The position numbers were made by a program, and so were the translations under genes. A stretch of DNA of 64,000 nt from Omphalotus guepiniiformis (taxonomy: Eukaryota; Basidiomycota; Agaricomycetes; Agaricales; Omphalotaceae), in NCBI GenBank assembly GCA_028554645.1, contig JAQOOI010000015.1, positions 62,001-126,000 of the forward strand, read 5' to 3'. Numbering within the stretch: the first letter of the stretch is position 1; every line of letters begins with the position of its first letter. The notes under the pieces were generated by a model. That model was not told where the DNA came from and did not search any database. It worked only from the letters and a program-made list of their open reading frames with translations. Of the stretch, positions 1-12,188 are shown one piece after another.

Positions 1-2360
1 AAACCTCCAAAATCTCTTGGGCTCGCCAACCGGAGAGCCCGCCAACCGAAAAACCCTAACCGGAGAGCCCGAAATCATCGCCTCCGAAATATTCTCGGTT
101 TGAACAGTATGATTTCATTTAAGAAAGCTGTACCAACTCGATTAAGTAGAAGCACAGCAGAGGGGATACCCTGGGATACCAGGGGATACCATACATAGAG
201 AGATTCAAATGACCATAAATCTCCAGAATCGACCGAATGCCGCCCGCCGGGAGCTAGTCCACGATAGACTATAGTAAGACCGCAAAATCCTACATAGAAC
301 TTCAGAAGTACTTGACCCGCGACCCACGCGCTATTAGTATCTAAAGACTTGCGAATGAGCCAAAAACAACACTTTACAAAGGACTTACCCTGTCCTGTTG
401 GTCATGGGGGGCGGAGAATAGCAGGGAATAGCGGAACAACTTCAGCCAATCTGGAAAGTCAAGCCCGAGGTTGCCTGAAGGTTGGCAGTTGCTGTATAAC
501 GATACCAAATTTGAAGGCCCGGTGTCTTCCAAGATTACCGATGAGCTGATGGTTCCCAGCAACGTGACGGAAGATAGAAATAGGCCATCATCATAGGGCT
601 TACAGGGCTTACTATACTCAGTTGCCTATGTAGTACTATGTAGTCCAGTGAAAACGGGGATTTGACATGAGATGCTAGTTCGAGGGTCGAGATGAAGATA
701 AGTGCCCACCTGCCGACTAACCGCCCAGAGCAGTTAACACGACCAACTTCAAGGGCAGCACTCACATAAATAGAAGACATCGATTTCGGCGGAGCCGTGT
801 AATCAGACATAAATCCACCGTGATTAAGAAGCACACACATCTGGCCATGCAACATTATGAAGCAACCTTCGTAGAACAGAACGACGTACATAGATATCGA
901 TGCATATAAAAATACGATACACACATCATCTGAACAGTGAGTGAAGCATAGCAAATATCATGCGCCAAAAACACTAGAATTCAAAGTTCAAACAGCTATT
1001 ACTCATGTATTGATAAATTACTTCTTCGCGCCCACAGGAGGGAACATACTTACTTACTAACACTTTGCATATGCAACTTGCCAACATCCAGGCCTTGTAA
1101 AGCGAGTAACCTCGGGATGAAGGGACACCGTACAAATGAAATATGAAATCCGTGCAACTTGGAGCTTGAGAAGTAGATTGGTATCAGTCATATGAACCCC
1201 CCCGTTGTCGAATTTCGGTGACAGGAGGATAAGTCTTTCGATTCTATGTAAGTAAACGCGAGTTCCCGGTTCCGGTGACCTACGGATTTCGGTGGGCGTC
1301 GCCTTATGTCGCCGGTCGGACTGGCAAGGCCGCTTTTGAAGGCCTCTGAACGCCTGAACCTTGCCTGAACCTCTTGAGCATCAAAGTTCCAAGTTCCAAA
1401 TTTCATCATCGTTAGGGACAAGGACAGACACGTTCCATATGCATCTGCGTTCCATTAATTCTGCCTCGGCCCTCGGGCGGCGGTATCTCTTGGAAATCGA
1501 GTAGAATGTCAAGATGTCGCTCCCTTCCCTTCCCAGCTTGAGTCGCACGTCGCACTCCCCCTCGCTAGAAGTAGAACGGAATTTGATGCAATGCAAGATT
1601 TGACGTGGACGCTTTACGACTCTACGAGAATGATATGTATATGCGCCCTCAGAAGTCAGGAGGAGATGAAGAGCAATGAATGTTCCATCCATTGAGAACT
1701 TGTACCATCCTACAATGTTGCAAGGGTAGGCAGAGGTGAGCGGGATGTTTGAAACAGCGCTCAGGTGGGTCACGTGCACACGATCTGTTGAGCGCGTACC
1801 TCACTATTTGGCTTTATTTATATGCACGTAAACGTTCTCTGCTTTCAGTTTCATCATGAAACTCGTCACTCAGGTTTGCTTTCAATCCCAGATATTCGCT
1901 ACTTCAAACGCTTCAAACCTCAAGGCCTCAACACTTACAATATTCCTCTGGCGCATCTTCAAGAATCAATTCAAACTCAAAGCTAACAAAAAATAGAACA
2001 ACCTCAGGCTCTTCACCGGATCGATGTCGATTGTCGATTACTTACTTACTCAAGAAGGGCTGCTGCTACTTATTACCTTACTCGAGATACTTAGCCAGAG
2101 ATGGGGACATGAAACACCGCAAAACACATAATCGGACAGGCGATCAGACAAACCCCGCTTCAATTCAATGTTCAATGTCAGGCTATCCGACCCCGACGGC
2201 AGTCTACATAGCAAGCCCCAGGGGTGCTTTTTAGCCCTGGGAATTGACTAGGCGACTCCCCGCCTTCAGCGCATACTTACACCTTCTCTTTCAAAAGCCT
2301 CGCACTTGGACTTTGATCTGGTTCCTGTCCACTAAGACGGTTACGACTATCACCGAGAAA
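1..2360. other. Left-end region without a recognised gene
   Basis: No reading frame here resembles a known family, and the longer frames lack an ATG start. A short phrase containing accggagagcccg occurs twice near positions 29-71, and a 10-bp tandem repeat lies at 161-190. Positions 1800-2360 are probably the promoter and 5' leader of the F-box-like gene that starts at 2361. Confidence 0.5.
161..190. repeat. Short tandem repeat, 10-bp unit x3
   Basis: Three adjacent 10-mers end in gggatacc (aggggatacc, ctgggatacc, aggggatacc). This is a simple local repeat with no associated gene. Confidence 0.8.
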
Positions 2361-3327
2361 ATGACGACGACAACTAGCGTTCTTGACCTTCCTACAGAGA
2401 TAGAAAGGGAGATATTCGAAGTTACTGCTCGACTTTACCCTGGGACTGCAGTTAAACTAGCGGTTCTTGCTCGGAAAACGCAAATATGGTGAGTTTTGTA
2501 TTATCTTTTCATTTCCTAGGTGTAAATCGGTTCTTAATGGTCTTGCTAACCCAAACAATTTAAGGATGGAACAATACATCTACGACACAGTCGTCTTAGA
2601 CTTCCCAGAACATCGTACCGACTCATTCCTCCAAACCATCGACACTCGTCCACCCCAATTCTTCGCTGGGCACGTTAAAAAACTCTACCTCACATGTACA
2701 CCCCAATACACCGCCGTACAAAAAATTCTTTCCGTATGTACAGGCCTAACCAACCTCACATGTTGGTCAAATGGTCCTGTCATCATTAAACCTCCTGGTA
2801 GAATAATCAAACAAGACGGATGGCTCTTACCCCTTCTACCCATGGCCATTCCCGGGACCTTGAGTCGTTTATCTGTCAAGTTGGAAGATATAACACTCAA
2901 AGGCTCGGTCCCGGATTTTTCGATCCCGTTATTCCAAGGTCTAACTCATCTCGAAATCGTCAACCCACCACGTACCGATACCGGTGTTTTCGTCGATTGG
3001 TCAAAACTGTACACACTGCCTAAACTTAAACACCTCACTCTAGGCCGACTCGTGTCTTGGCAACATATGTATTTAATTCCCGTCATACGCGGTCTTTTAC
3101 GCAATTGCGAGGGGTTGGAGACGCTGGTTGTTTTGACTAAGGATTTGCAGATGATTACTGCGATGGAATATGAATATGAGTGCTGCTTGAAGGATGATGG
3201 GAGGGTGGTTGTGCTGCCGCAGTTTCATTATCCGAAGGATTATCCTACGTATTGGAGGGATGTGGGGAGAGGTGAACCTGATTTTTGGGAGGTGTCGGAG
3301 GGAATGGCGGTTGAGCAGAAAGGTTAG
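2361..3327 (+). CDS. F-box-like protein
   Basis: Two exons, 2361-2488 and 2565-3327, with a GTGAGT donor and TTTAAG acceptor. The splice restores a Trp codon and joins the frames as ...KTQIW-MEQYIYDTVVL. The product is about 296 aa. Its N-terminus (residues 5-40) has the F-box-like pattern LDLPTEIEREIFEVTARL. The following W(M/I)E..IY.TVVL segment is typical of the large basidiomycete F-box-like families, followed by a leucine-rich region (LTHLEIVNPP, LPKLKHLTLG). Such proteins are expected to be substrate adaptors of SCF ubiquitin ligases, but no target can be inferred. The upstream in-frame extension before 2361 was not used because the F-box starts right after this ATG. Confidence 0.75.
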
Positions 3328-3789
3328 TTGAGATGTTTTGTGTTTCGTTATGTTGTTATTGACCACGTTCTTGTGGTTCTTTTTCGGTGTAGCTCGGATG
3401 GACAGTGCTCGACGGGATAGTGATGTCGAATTTATATGATTTACATTGATCTCTCTGTTGTAATGTATGTTATGCTCTTGTATAATTTCTATGTGTTTTC
3501 AATGTATAGATTGGGTGTCTCCCTAATGTCATTGAATAAATTCCTGGAGGTCTAAAGCATTCGAATGCTGTGAAATTATTCGTAATTGTAAAGGGTACTA
3601 TATTTATTTATGGTCCCATTGTATTCTACTAATCCTTCCGCCCCTTACACCAGCATCGCTGCTTCAAACTTATTACTATAATATAAGGTGCATGCAGTAA
3701 GCGTGGCATGCATGATATATTGGTACATTTTCCCGCCTAACATCCGAACCTTTTCGTGTACAAACGCAGTAGTGACTGCAGCGCCCTCT
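3328..3789. other. Convergent 3' spacer
   Basis: AT-rich spacer between the stop codons of the F-box-like gene (+) and the PC-esterase gene (-). It presumably holds both 3' UTRs. No repeat or gene is seen. Confidence 0.6.
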
Positions 3790-5315
3790 CTAGGCACCTC
3801 TAACGCGAAAGCCCAGCTCATGCGTAACGAAATGCCAGATATAGTGTGTCCAGCCTTCGAGAACTCCAGCACCAGTCATTATATGAAGGCAGTCACCCGT
3901 AGCGTGCTATGAATAATCATCAATATTTCAGAATTTCAGAAAAAAAAAATGCAAAGATGAACACTCACTGCGTCTGGCCTTAACCTTGCAGGCCTATCAA
4001 TCCCAAGGTAATGAATATTAGGATACTTCTCCTTTGAAACCGTTCTCTGCAATTGAACATATCAGGAAAAATTCAATTATCAATGCCAAACCAAGCCAAC
4101 AGACCTCGAAAACCTCATTAAACTCCCTGATATTCCCCCAATTATACCAATTCCACACAAACGGCTGTACCTCCTCCCATGGTTTCCTAATATTATGACA
4201 ATCCTCATGGCCAGGCAAATACGCACGAACAACAACCTCTCTCTTCGCTACTCCTCCTTTCCCCAATACAACTCCCCGCCTTGGACCCGAAACTTCATTC
4301 AACCTACGCTGAACCTCATCCGCCCATCTCTCCATCGCATGCCCAAAAAACTCAATAACACCATCAATCCCATACCCCGACTCGCTCTTCGACTCATCAC
4401 GGTATCCCGACATCAACGTCGTTGTCCAGTGCCCACCAGTACTAACGACCAGAGTGCCGTAGTTGGATTCGGGTAAGGGAGATGTGAAGAGATCCATGTA
4501 ATATTCTGGACTTAGATTCCAAACGGCTTCTTCGCTGAATAGAGTGAAGTTTTCTGGGGGATTGTATAGCGATCTGTGGAGCTCGATGAGTTCGGCGTTT
4601 TCGAGGAGGAGGTCAACGCGTCGGAAGGTGATTAGGGGTGTCCCGGAGATATTGAAACCTGAGGGGAAAGATAGGCTTTGAACGAGAGGTGATGAGGGGT
4701 TGAGGTAGAGATTTTGAGGCCATGCACGGTCGAAGTAAGGGTTTTCGATGTAGTTTGGTGTGGCTCGTACGTGGGGGTACAGTGAGCAAGATATCGAGAA
4801 GAAATGATTCTCTGATACAGAGTCTTTTGACGACGATTGAGTTAATACAACGAGCGAGAGAATATGGGGAAGTATTTACCTCCAAGAATAAGCCATCCTC
4901 CTTTCTCTACCAAATCTCTCACTAGCGCTTCGCTAGACAATCCATTCATACGACATTCCTCTTTCGGCTTCCATTCCCATGAATTAACAACAGGAAATCG
5001 ATCCCACTGCTCTTCTTTATCAGAAGCCAAATGCCAATAAAACTCTCTAGAACTTGCACATCCTTCCAATCCCGCAAACTCCAACACATCATCCTTATTC
5101 ACCATCGCAGTCTTATTCGTTCGTGGGTTATACACCCATTTTCCATCCGCATAGGCATAAGGTGAACAAGTGAGTTTCGCTCTTCCGAATGAGAAACTTG
5201 GTAATGATAGCTTGGACGTTGATGTGATTGTGTACACCAGTAGAAGGAATGTGAATAGTGATCCTAGAGCGAGAAGTTTGGTATACACTGAGCGGTATTT
5301 CATGGTCAAGGGCAT
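3790..5315 (-). CDS. PC-esterase / TBL-PMR5-like SGNH membrane protein
   Basis: Four exons on the minus strand: 5315-4880, 4823-4105, 4046-3969 and 3906-3790 (449 aa from the MPLTMKYR start; a second Met lies four codons on). An N-terminal hydrophobic stretch (LLALGSLFTFLLLVYTI) looks like a signal anchor, which would place the enzyme in the secretory pathway. The first intron splits the catalytic block and splicing gives LGDSVSENHFFS (G145-D146-S147). The last two exons give YLGIDRPARLRPDA plus HATGDCLH, the DxxH motif (D416, H419). The GDS and DxxH pair defines the PC-esterase family related to plant TBL/PMR5 polysaccharide O-acetyltransferases. The substrate is unknown; a cell-wall or glycan acyl group is the usual inference. 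Confidence 0.85.
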
Positions 5316-5637
5316 CGTTGATTGTCGCCAGCGTCCCGCTGAGAGGCAACAGTTGGAGTTTCGATTATTCGAAGTGTACGCGGTTGCCCTGTCAGTAGTG
5401 CTGACATCATCGGTAACTTTTTGGGTTGCCGCCGGTATTCGCGGGCTCCTCGCCTTGCACACTAAGTACATGCTTGACTTGTAAGTTGAAGAGTATGAGC
5501 TCATGGCAGCATGGCAGCGTATAGAGTCGTAGTACTCGCAAAACAAATATCGAAAAATCAAACACTCGTTTCAATTTCTACCTACACGACAAACTCACAA
5601 ACAACAAAATACCACTCAGAAATTTAAAAACAAAAGT
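5316..5637. other. Spacer between PC-esterase start and pectate lyase stop
   Basis: Upstream region of the PC-esterase gene and 3' flank of the pectate lyase, both on the minus strand. No repeat or separate gene is recognised. Confidence 0.5.
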
Positions 5638-7026
5638 TTAGAACGTGAGAGTTTGACCAGCCGTACCAACCACCGAAGAACGAACATTAGCCGTCGGAAT
5701 GAGGCTATAGCTGTACGGAGCAGTAGTGAAAGTGCCATTAGGAGCAGTGTCAGAGGCACCTCCGTAGTCGTTGCCTCGAGCGACAGCGAAACCGTCATCA
5801 GTGTCGTAAAGAGGCTTGTCGGTACCTGTAAGAAGACCAAAACCATTCAGAATCGCGCATACATATACGATATGTCATCAAAAGTTCGTACCAGTCCAGA
5901 CGTTGTTCTCAACGAGAAGTTGGGCACCTGTAAGGTTATCGTATCAGAAGCCATGCCAGTGATCATGAGCAAGTATTCAACTCACCATCTCGAGTGTTAA
6001 TACCGTCATTGTTATCATCGTAGACATTGTTGAATATATGACCATGACCGAAGCGGAACGAGGGGGTACGAGAGTTCAAGTTCGTCCAGTAGTTGTTAGC
6101 CAAAGTCACTGTGATCTTCGTATCCTCAGCACCGTTGTTGTCGCTGTGGCCGATGAGCGAAGCTTTCCAGTGGTCGTAGAGTTTGCTGTTGGTGACTGTG
6201 ATTCCAGTGACACCATGAGTGAGGTCCAAGAGACCGTCGTAGCTAATTGAATAGACAACGTCAGGAAAAAAAAACCAGTTAAAAAAACGCGTAGCTGTCG
6301 AAACTCACAAGTCCTATAATAATCGCAGCACTTGTCAGTCACAGATTCCCGACAGTGTGCCAGTAGCGGCGGTACATACCTTGTCATGGTCTCTGTCACT
6401 GGAAAGATCAAGATGGTCAAGCCACACTTGAGAAGAAGCCTGTACACCAATAGCATCCCCAGCGGACGCAAGAACTTTTGAAATCTTGACATTTCGAATA
6501 ATAACATTTTCCTCATTCAAAACACGTAGTCCAACACCAACGAGAGCTACAAGGTCAGGTCGTCCTCAAGTCAGCTCCCCGCACGAAAAGGGAAAAAAGG
6601 TTCAACTCTTACAGCTTCCAGCTAGACCAACGACAGTGGTGTGCGAGCCGACTTTGACAACGGCGTCACCAGTAATCGTGCCAGAGATTTGAACAATCTT
6701 GGAGCTGTTACCGGTGACGGCGCTGGTCAAAGCGTCCAAGGTGGAGACAGTAGTTACAGGACCGCCGGAGCCTCCCGTAGTTCTAGGGAAGAAAGACGAT
6801 GGTGAGCGCATTTATTACCGCAAGCCTCTGGAATCCATACCCTCCGTTGAGCGTAGCATAGCCAACCGTCGCGACGTCGTTGACCGAAGCTCGCTTAACG
6901 ATTTGGTGGGGAATAGCCTGTCCGGGATACGTTAATCAAGAATGAGATAGAAATGAGACCGCAAAGCACACTGACCACAACGAATTGAGCTACAGCCAAA
7001 ACAAGAGCAGAAGTATAGAGCTTCAT
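5638..7026 (-). CDS. Pectate lyase, polysaccharide lyase family 1
   Basis: Secreted enzyme that cleaves polygalacturonate by beta-elimination. Eight exons: 7026-6976, 6917-6841, 6782-6613, 6546-6380, 6313-6309, 6242-5986, 5927-5892 and 5825-5638 (316 aa, in frame throughout). It opens with a signal peptide (MKLYTSALVLAVAQFVV) followed by a KR site. The PL1 beta-helix hallmarks are ENVIIRNVKI, VWLDHLDLSSDRDHDK, GITVTNSKLYDHWKASLIGH and the catalytic-Arg block NSRTPSFRFGHGHIFNN. The fifth exon is only 5 nt (gactt at 6313-6309) and is needed to restore the conserved HDKDFYDGLLDLTHG. A TATA-like box lies about 70 bp upstream of the ATG. Such genes usually serve plant-litter or host-wall degradation. 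Confidence 0.92.
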
Positions 7027-7094
7027 ATCGCTTTTCAGGGTTAGACCGTTTAGAGAACGAGTTCTAAGGACCCATAGCAGCGTTGTATGGAGGG

Positions 7095-7102
7095 TTTATA
7101 TA
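7095..7102 (-). promoter_or_regulatory. TATA-like box of the pectate lyase gene
   Basis: The minus strand reads TATATAAA 69-76 bp upstream of the pectate lyase ATG. It is placed by sequence and spacing only. Confidence 0.45.
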
Positions 7103-8048
7103 CCACAAACCAGGTAGTTTCGCGGAAAACCTTCGGGTACGAACGAAGTGTAGTATTGCGACTTGCAGGAAGAGGATTGCAACCAGCGGCCCGCCGGCCC
7201 ACACTAAAGGTGTAAGACGCACTGCAAATCCAGCAGGGTTGAAGGAAAAACAGAAGGAATTCGCGTTCAGGAATTAAACTTCGGAAGACGATGTCGCATG
7301 ATTCCATAGTTCTCGAAGTGGTTCTCATTTGGATTTGCACGGTAGACGCCGCCTTCTAGTAGAGGTAAGGTCCAAGTCCCGATGTCCAGTCCTTTCAAAA
7401 GTCCTGCTTGTTGTAGTTTGCGCGTTTATGAGAGGAAAGTTTCGAGTTCCATTCCGTACTAGAGGCCGAGTATGAAAAAATTCCCCTACATTGAACGAGT
7501 CTTGGCATGTAAAACTTGAACTTGGATCTCTTGGCAAATCGAGAGAGTATGTCACTGGCGTGGTCGTCGCCACCCCCTTTCATGTTTCCAGACGAGCACC
7601 TCAAACTTGTGATGCCCGTGCGCACGGACGATGACTCTACGGAGATTTAAGATCACAAACAAAAGAAGAATTAGCTTAATGAGTACTCGTTTAGGAAAGT
7701 CCACGAGTGAGGCTGCACCGAAGCTGTAGCGTCTTGAATTCATTCAGGTGTTCGAGGGCATATGCCATGACCTTGATGACTTGTTGTAGCGGGCCGCTGG
7801 ATATGTAGGTTTACGCAGTCGAAGACAGCTATGAGCTGCTATGTTTAAATTCTGAGTGATTGCCAGGTAAGATCTTTGAAAGGAGCGACATAATTGCGAG
7901 TTATGATGTTGACTGGAAAGCGTTGTACGAAAAGAACCACAAAAGAAGGCACCTGAACGTTCTGAACGCTTGGCGCAGGTGGCATACGGCAGGCAGTAAT
8001 ATAAGCTCCGCTTTGATTTCTAGGTTTGCGGGGTGCTACAGTACGTCT
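7103..8048. other. Divergent intergenic region
   Basis: About 0.95 kb between the pectate lyase promoter (-) and the zinc-HIT gene (+). Small open frames occur on both strands, but none has a family signature, splice-supported extension or credible ATG. It probably holds the two promoters. Confidence 0.5.
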
Positions 8049-8898
8049 ATGCCTCCGACCCCACGAACTCGTCGAGGTAGTTGTCAAGTATGCAATGATA
8101 AGGAATCGAAATATACATGCTCTGCATGTTTAATCCTATAGTACGTCGATCGTGTAGTCCCTAACGAATTGGTTTAATTTGTTTTGCAGTTGCTCTGTGG
8201 GTTGCTATAAATCTCATAAAGGTGAGTATGCAACGATCCTGACGCGAAGTTTGAATGAATGACAAACAGGATGTCCAGTGACGGCGTGTAGTTCTGGAAG
8301 CAATACCTCTCCAGAGAGCGTGGTTGATGAAAAAAGTAATAGCTCCATTGTCGGTTTCTGCCAATGATTGTTCGTCTGAGAGGATTTTCGCAATATAGTC
8401 CCGTCGTCATCATCCAATACCGTGACGGCTGACGCAGACGATATCTTGGAAGAACCAAAGCCTCTAAAACCTTTATCGTCTCTGAAATGGCCTTATGTTC
8501 CCGAGGAACCTTCGTATCCAGATCCCCTCCAAAGAAATGACCCCAAACCCCTGCAAATCAGACATTACGAAGCAATAGGTCTGTAAATCCTATTACTCAT
8601 CTATCATGGCCTCTACTGACTTCATCTATTCATCGCAGCTACATCTCCTGCAGTACGAAACGTCTTATCGAGTAACCCGAACCTTCCAGCCCTATTAACA
8701 TCTATCGACAAACTGAGAGGTTTTGATCGTGAACGTGCTTTAGAGAAGGCGCTGGAGGTTACTGCGCCTGAGCTTGTTGATGATTCAAGGACTGTTGAGC
8801 TCGAGGATGATGTACTTGCCCTTAGAGCTTTGGTAGGAGCGATTGAAGACGCTGTTAGGGGTGGTAAGGAAGATGCGTTAGGTCTGGATTGGACGTAG
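8049..8898 (+). CDS. Zinc-HIT protein, ZNHIT3/Hit1-like
   Basis: Five exons: 8049-8140, 8190-8221, 8270-8353, 8399-8578 and 8639-8898 (215 aa). The N-terminus carries a complete HIT zinc finger split by introns: C12-x2-C15, C24-x2-C27, C32, C36, H40 and C43 in the context SCQVCNDKESKYTCSAC - YCSVGCYKSHKGC. The C-terminal half (SSLKWPYVPEEPSYPDPLQRND and AVRNVLSSNPNLPALLTSIDKL) matches the ZNHIT3/Hit1 pattern. In yeast, Hit1 works with Rsa1 in box C/D snoRNP assembly, and the same nuclear role is the likely one here. The donor of intron 3 (gtttct at 8354) is weak, but reading through meets a stop. Confidence 0.82.
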
Positions 8899-9320
8899 TA
8901 GTCTGAGAGAAGTGGAACACGCAATTTTGTGAGATACAATAGTAGAACTACATAGATATTCAATCATGAAAATGAACAGAAAAAATATTCTCAGTCTAGG
9001 ATTCTACGCGTCAACGCGTGAGCCCTAGGTTGCCAATGCTAAGCGAACTTTCCCCTTTTGCTCTTTATAGCTTCATGCTTTACCACCACCTCTATGCCTC
9101 CTGTATGCTTAGCCACTTCAGGAGAGCTGCGGCACCCTCCCAGTTGCAGAGTCAGATTTTCAATATCCGAGTCATTCGTCTACGTCTCCGAAGCTGTCAA
9201 TGACATGCATCTGCGACATATATTGAGTCCACCATCAAGGTTCTGGCTGTACACCACCTTCTATCACAACCATTCACACCAGAACCATTCGTGCACTGGC
9301 AAAAATACCCACAACGACAA
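8899..9320. other. Promoter spacer of the first DUF4139 gene
   Basis: 3' flank of the zinc-HIT gene and 5' flank of the next plus-strand gene. Nothing else is recognised. Confidence 0.45.
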
Positions 9321-11579
9321 ATGACCACCATGGCTTCACAATCCGATGTCGCACCTCCTAATTTCGAGCCAAATACGATTCAACTTGACTCTATCACCTC
9401 CAGCAAGATTCAAAGCGTTAGCGTGTACTCGAGTCATGCCGAGATTACTCGTCTGTTCCAGCTCAATGTCAAGACTGGTCATAATCAAGTCCACATTGAC
9501 GGACTGCCATTCTTCGATAGGCAATCTCTTAGGTGTGTTTCACAGGAGTCTGTCGTTGTGATATACACTCATTTCTATTTCTTTGCCTCCTTGCGACAGG
9601 GTTGAGGGGAAAGGTTCAGCTACTATTCATGATGTTACCATCTCAGACACGCCAACCACACCTTCTACTTCTTCTGAGATCGAGGAGCTCCGTTCAAAAA
9701 TTCAGAAGAAGGACCGTCTTGAAAAGTCACTCGACCGCACGAAGAAATCTATTGCATCTCTTCAGACTTTTCTAGGTACCTTGAGCATTCAACACATTAC
9801 TCCTGGTCGACTTGATTCCATCATGGGCGAGTACGAAGCTACTGCGGAGAAATTGGATAACAGGTTGTTGGACCAAGAAGCTGAATTAAAGACGTTGAAG
9901 AAAGAGATTGAGACTGAGGCTAGTTCCAAATCGCCTGTCAAAAAGCAGGGGACGCGCGCTTCTATTGGTGTCTACGCAGAAGACGCGACTGATATTGAGC
10001 TTGTACTGAAATATGGTAAGTGGATGAACACAGGTTGTTTCGCAGTCTTCCTCACCTAAGTACTTCCCCTTGTAGCCGTCGATGGTGCTACTTGGAAAGC
10101 ATCTTACGATATTCGTGTCAATACCAACGAATCAGAGACGTCGGTTACGTTGATCTACAAAGCCGTAGTTCGACAAAATACCAAAGAGGTTGGTTGCAAA
10201 CCCTATAACTTTGTTGTCCTGTTTCTAATGCATAGGTCATTAGTCATGGGATAACGTACCTCTCACTCTGGAAACAGCTTCCCCGACGTACGGTGTCAAT
10301 CTTCCCTCACTCACCAACTGGACTCTTTCGGTTTACGAGCCGAAACCGCTACCCCCGAGCGCACCTAGTGTATCCATGACGAGAGGTGGTGGTGGTGGTA
10401 AGGAAGCACTACGAGTGAGGAAAGCGAGACTTCTTAATGTGAGGAAAGAAAGCTCGGGCGAGGAATCGGATGAGGACATGGGCTTCGGCCTCTTTGATGA
10501 CGACGCACCTGTTCTCGGGACTGTCTCAGCTTATGTCTCCTCCTCTAATAAGCCTAACCTAAGTGGGACAGCAACATTCAGAGTTCCGGGATTGGCCTCT
10601 ATCCCTTCCGATAGCGGAGAACGGACCTTCACGATTACGACGCTCAAAGTAGAAGCAGTTTTGACTTGGGAAGTCGTGCCAAAGATTGATGCTACTAAAG
10701 TGGCTTTGAAGGTACGTCTCTCAAAAGTATTGGCTCCTTCTATGCGCTCAAGAAAAAATTTTTTCTTCGGAAAGGCCAAGATTTTGAACGATTCAGAATT
10801 CACGTTGCTTTCGGGGCAAGCGAACGTATACCAAGATGGTAGTTTCATTGCCAAGACCGACGTACCAGCTGTCAGTCCCAATGAAACTTTTGAGTGTCCA
10901 CTAGGGCAAGTATCTCTGCTTCACGAATTGATTTTGCTTGCTTGATCTCATACGCATTTTCATTTACAGCCTCGACCCGTCTATTCGAATCACTTATCAC
11001 CCTCTCTCCAAGAAGACATCTACGTCCGGGTTCTCACTGTACTCCAGCAAGTCCACGACCTACGTGTATACACGGCGATTGACGGTGCACAATACCAAGT
11101 CGTTCACTATCCCGCTCCTCAAAATTTTCGACCAGATACCAGTGTCGGAGGATGAGCGAATTATAGTGAAGCTCATCAACCCTCCATTGAAGATTACTCC
11201 CACGAACTCTGGTTCTGGTTCCGCTCCTGATACCGGTGGAGGAACAATATCCGGAACTAAAGACTCCAACAATTCTAGCATATCGAAACGAATGAGTCTT
11301 CTTAGAGTGGGTAGTAGTACATCATCCTCATCTACTACGAAAATACCTGCAACAACATCACTAGCGCAAGTTTCTACTGCTGGACCTGGGTCAGTTAAAG
11401 TTTCGGAAGGTGTTGTTGCGCAGTGGAATGGTGCTGAAGTCCCGGAGGTTGATCTTGATGCGCTGGGGAAGGATGGAAAGATGAATTGGCTTTGTGAGGT
11501 GAAGGCTCAGAGTAAGGTTAATTTGGTTTTGCAGTGGGAGGTTTGTGTTCCTGTGAAAACGAGGGTTGTGGGGCTTTAG
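9321..11579 (+). CDS. DUF4140/DUF4139 domain protein, copy 1
   Basis: Six exons: 9321-9532, 9600-10015, 10076-10188, 10244-10711, 10775-10905 and 10970-11579 (649 aa). The N-terminal DUF4140 block (VSVYSSHAEITRLFQLNV.TGHNQVHIDGLP) is followed by a coiled-coil segment (about residues 85-185). The DUF4139 region begins at LVLKYAVDGATWKASYDIRV and runs to the end (VSEDERIIVKLINPPLKI and the C-terminal WLCEVKAQSKVNLVLQWEV). The family also includes bacterial MuiA-like proteins and has no agreed biochemical function. Intron 5 (10906-10969) starts with GCAAGT, a GC-AG intron; the position is fixed by the paralogue at 16811, which has GTAAGT there. Intron 3 has an unusual GTTGGT donor. This gene bounds the left side of a duplicated array. 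Confidence 0.88.
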
Positions 11580-11889
11580 GGTTCTTTTGGGTTTTTTGGG
11601 TACGCTGGCTTAGTTGAGGTTAACGAATGTATTTCATCTGTAGTTATACGAGTTCAGATTTGGGAATGGTGAAAGTCTCACGTCTAAAATGGTTGTAAGA
11701 TTTCTTGTTCAAGTTGGAAGGAACTATCGACTGGAAGAGGCGACTTATCTTGCACACTCAAGGTTGCCAATCAAGAATGAGAAGGTGGCGCAGCTCAATC
11801 ATGGCACTAAGCCGTACAGACAAACAACACTATAACCTGTGACGCGCATATGATATACAACTAAGACGCGGAATACTATACAGTTTATT
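11580..11889. other. 3' flank with first copy of an array spacer motif
   Basis: Holds the 3' UTR of the DUF4139 gene. Near 11788-11830 lies a diverged copy of a phrase (gtggcgcag ... ccgtacagacaaacaac) that recurs near 12098, 13299 and 14921, each time beside a copy of the minus-strand array gene. The phrase is therefore probably that gene's 3' flank. Confidence 0.55.
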
Positions 11890-12020
11890 ACCTAGGGACA
11901 CTCCGCCAACCATTTGCTCAAAGTCTTCAACCGGAATGTCACGCATCTCCATCTTCAAGGACATAAAAGCCTTTCATCGCACTTGTATACGCATCCAAAA
12001 CCTACGTTACAATTTCGTAG
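11890..12020 (-). pseudogene. Remnant of array gene, C-terminal exon only
   Basis: On the minus strand this stretch aligns with the last exon of the gene at 12189-12462 (phrases such as gctcaaagtcttcaac, atcttcaaggacataaaa and tttcatcgcacttg...gcatccaaaacct). It carries a deletion and frame-breaking differences, and no first or second exon precedes it. It is a decayed fourth copy of the tandem family. Confidence 0.7.
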
Positions 12021-12188
12021 ACAGCGTTAACGCTGGAACTAAACTGTTCTTCCTGCTTCTGGCCTGATATATCGCGTCGTAGCAGACAACGAGAACGTGT
12101 GGCGCAGTTCATTTAAACACTAAACCGTACAGACAGTCAATATTTACGACCCATAAGAAACGAGAATATTTCAATTCACAGTGTAAGA

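Noticed and set aside
1381..1779. 132-codon minus frame near the left end
   Set aside because: Starts with GTG. An internal ATG would give a shorter peptide, and no splice context or homology supports it.
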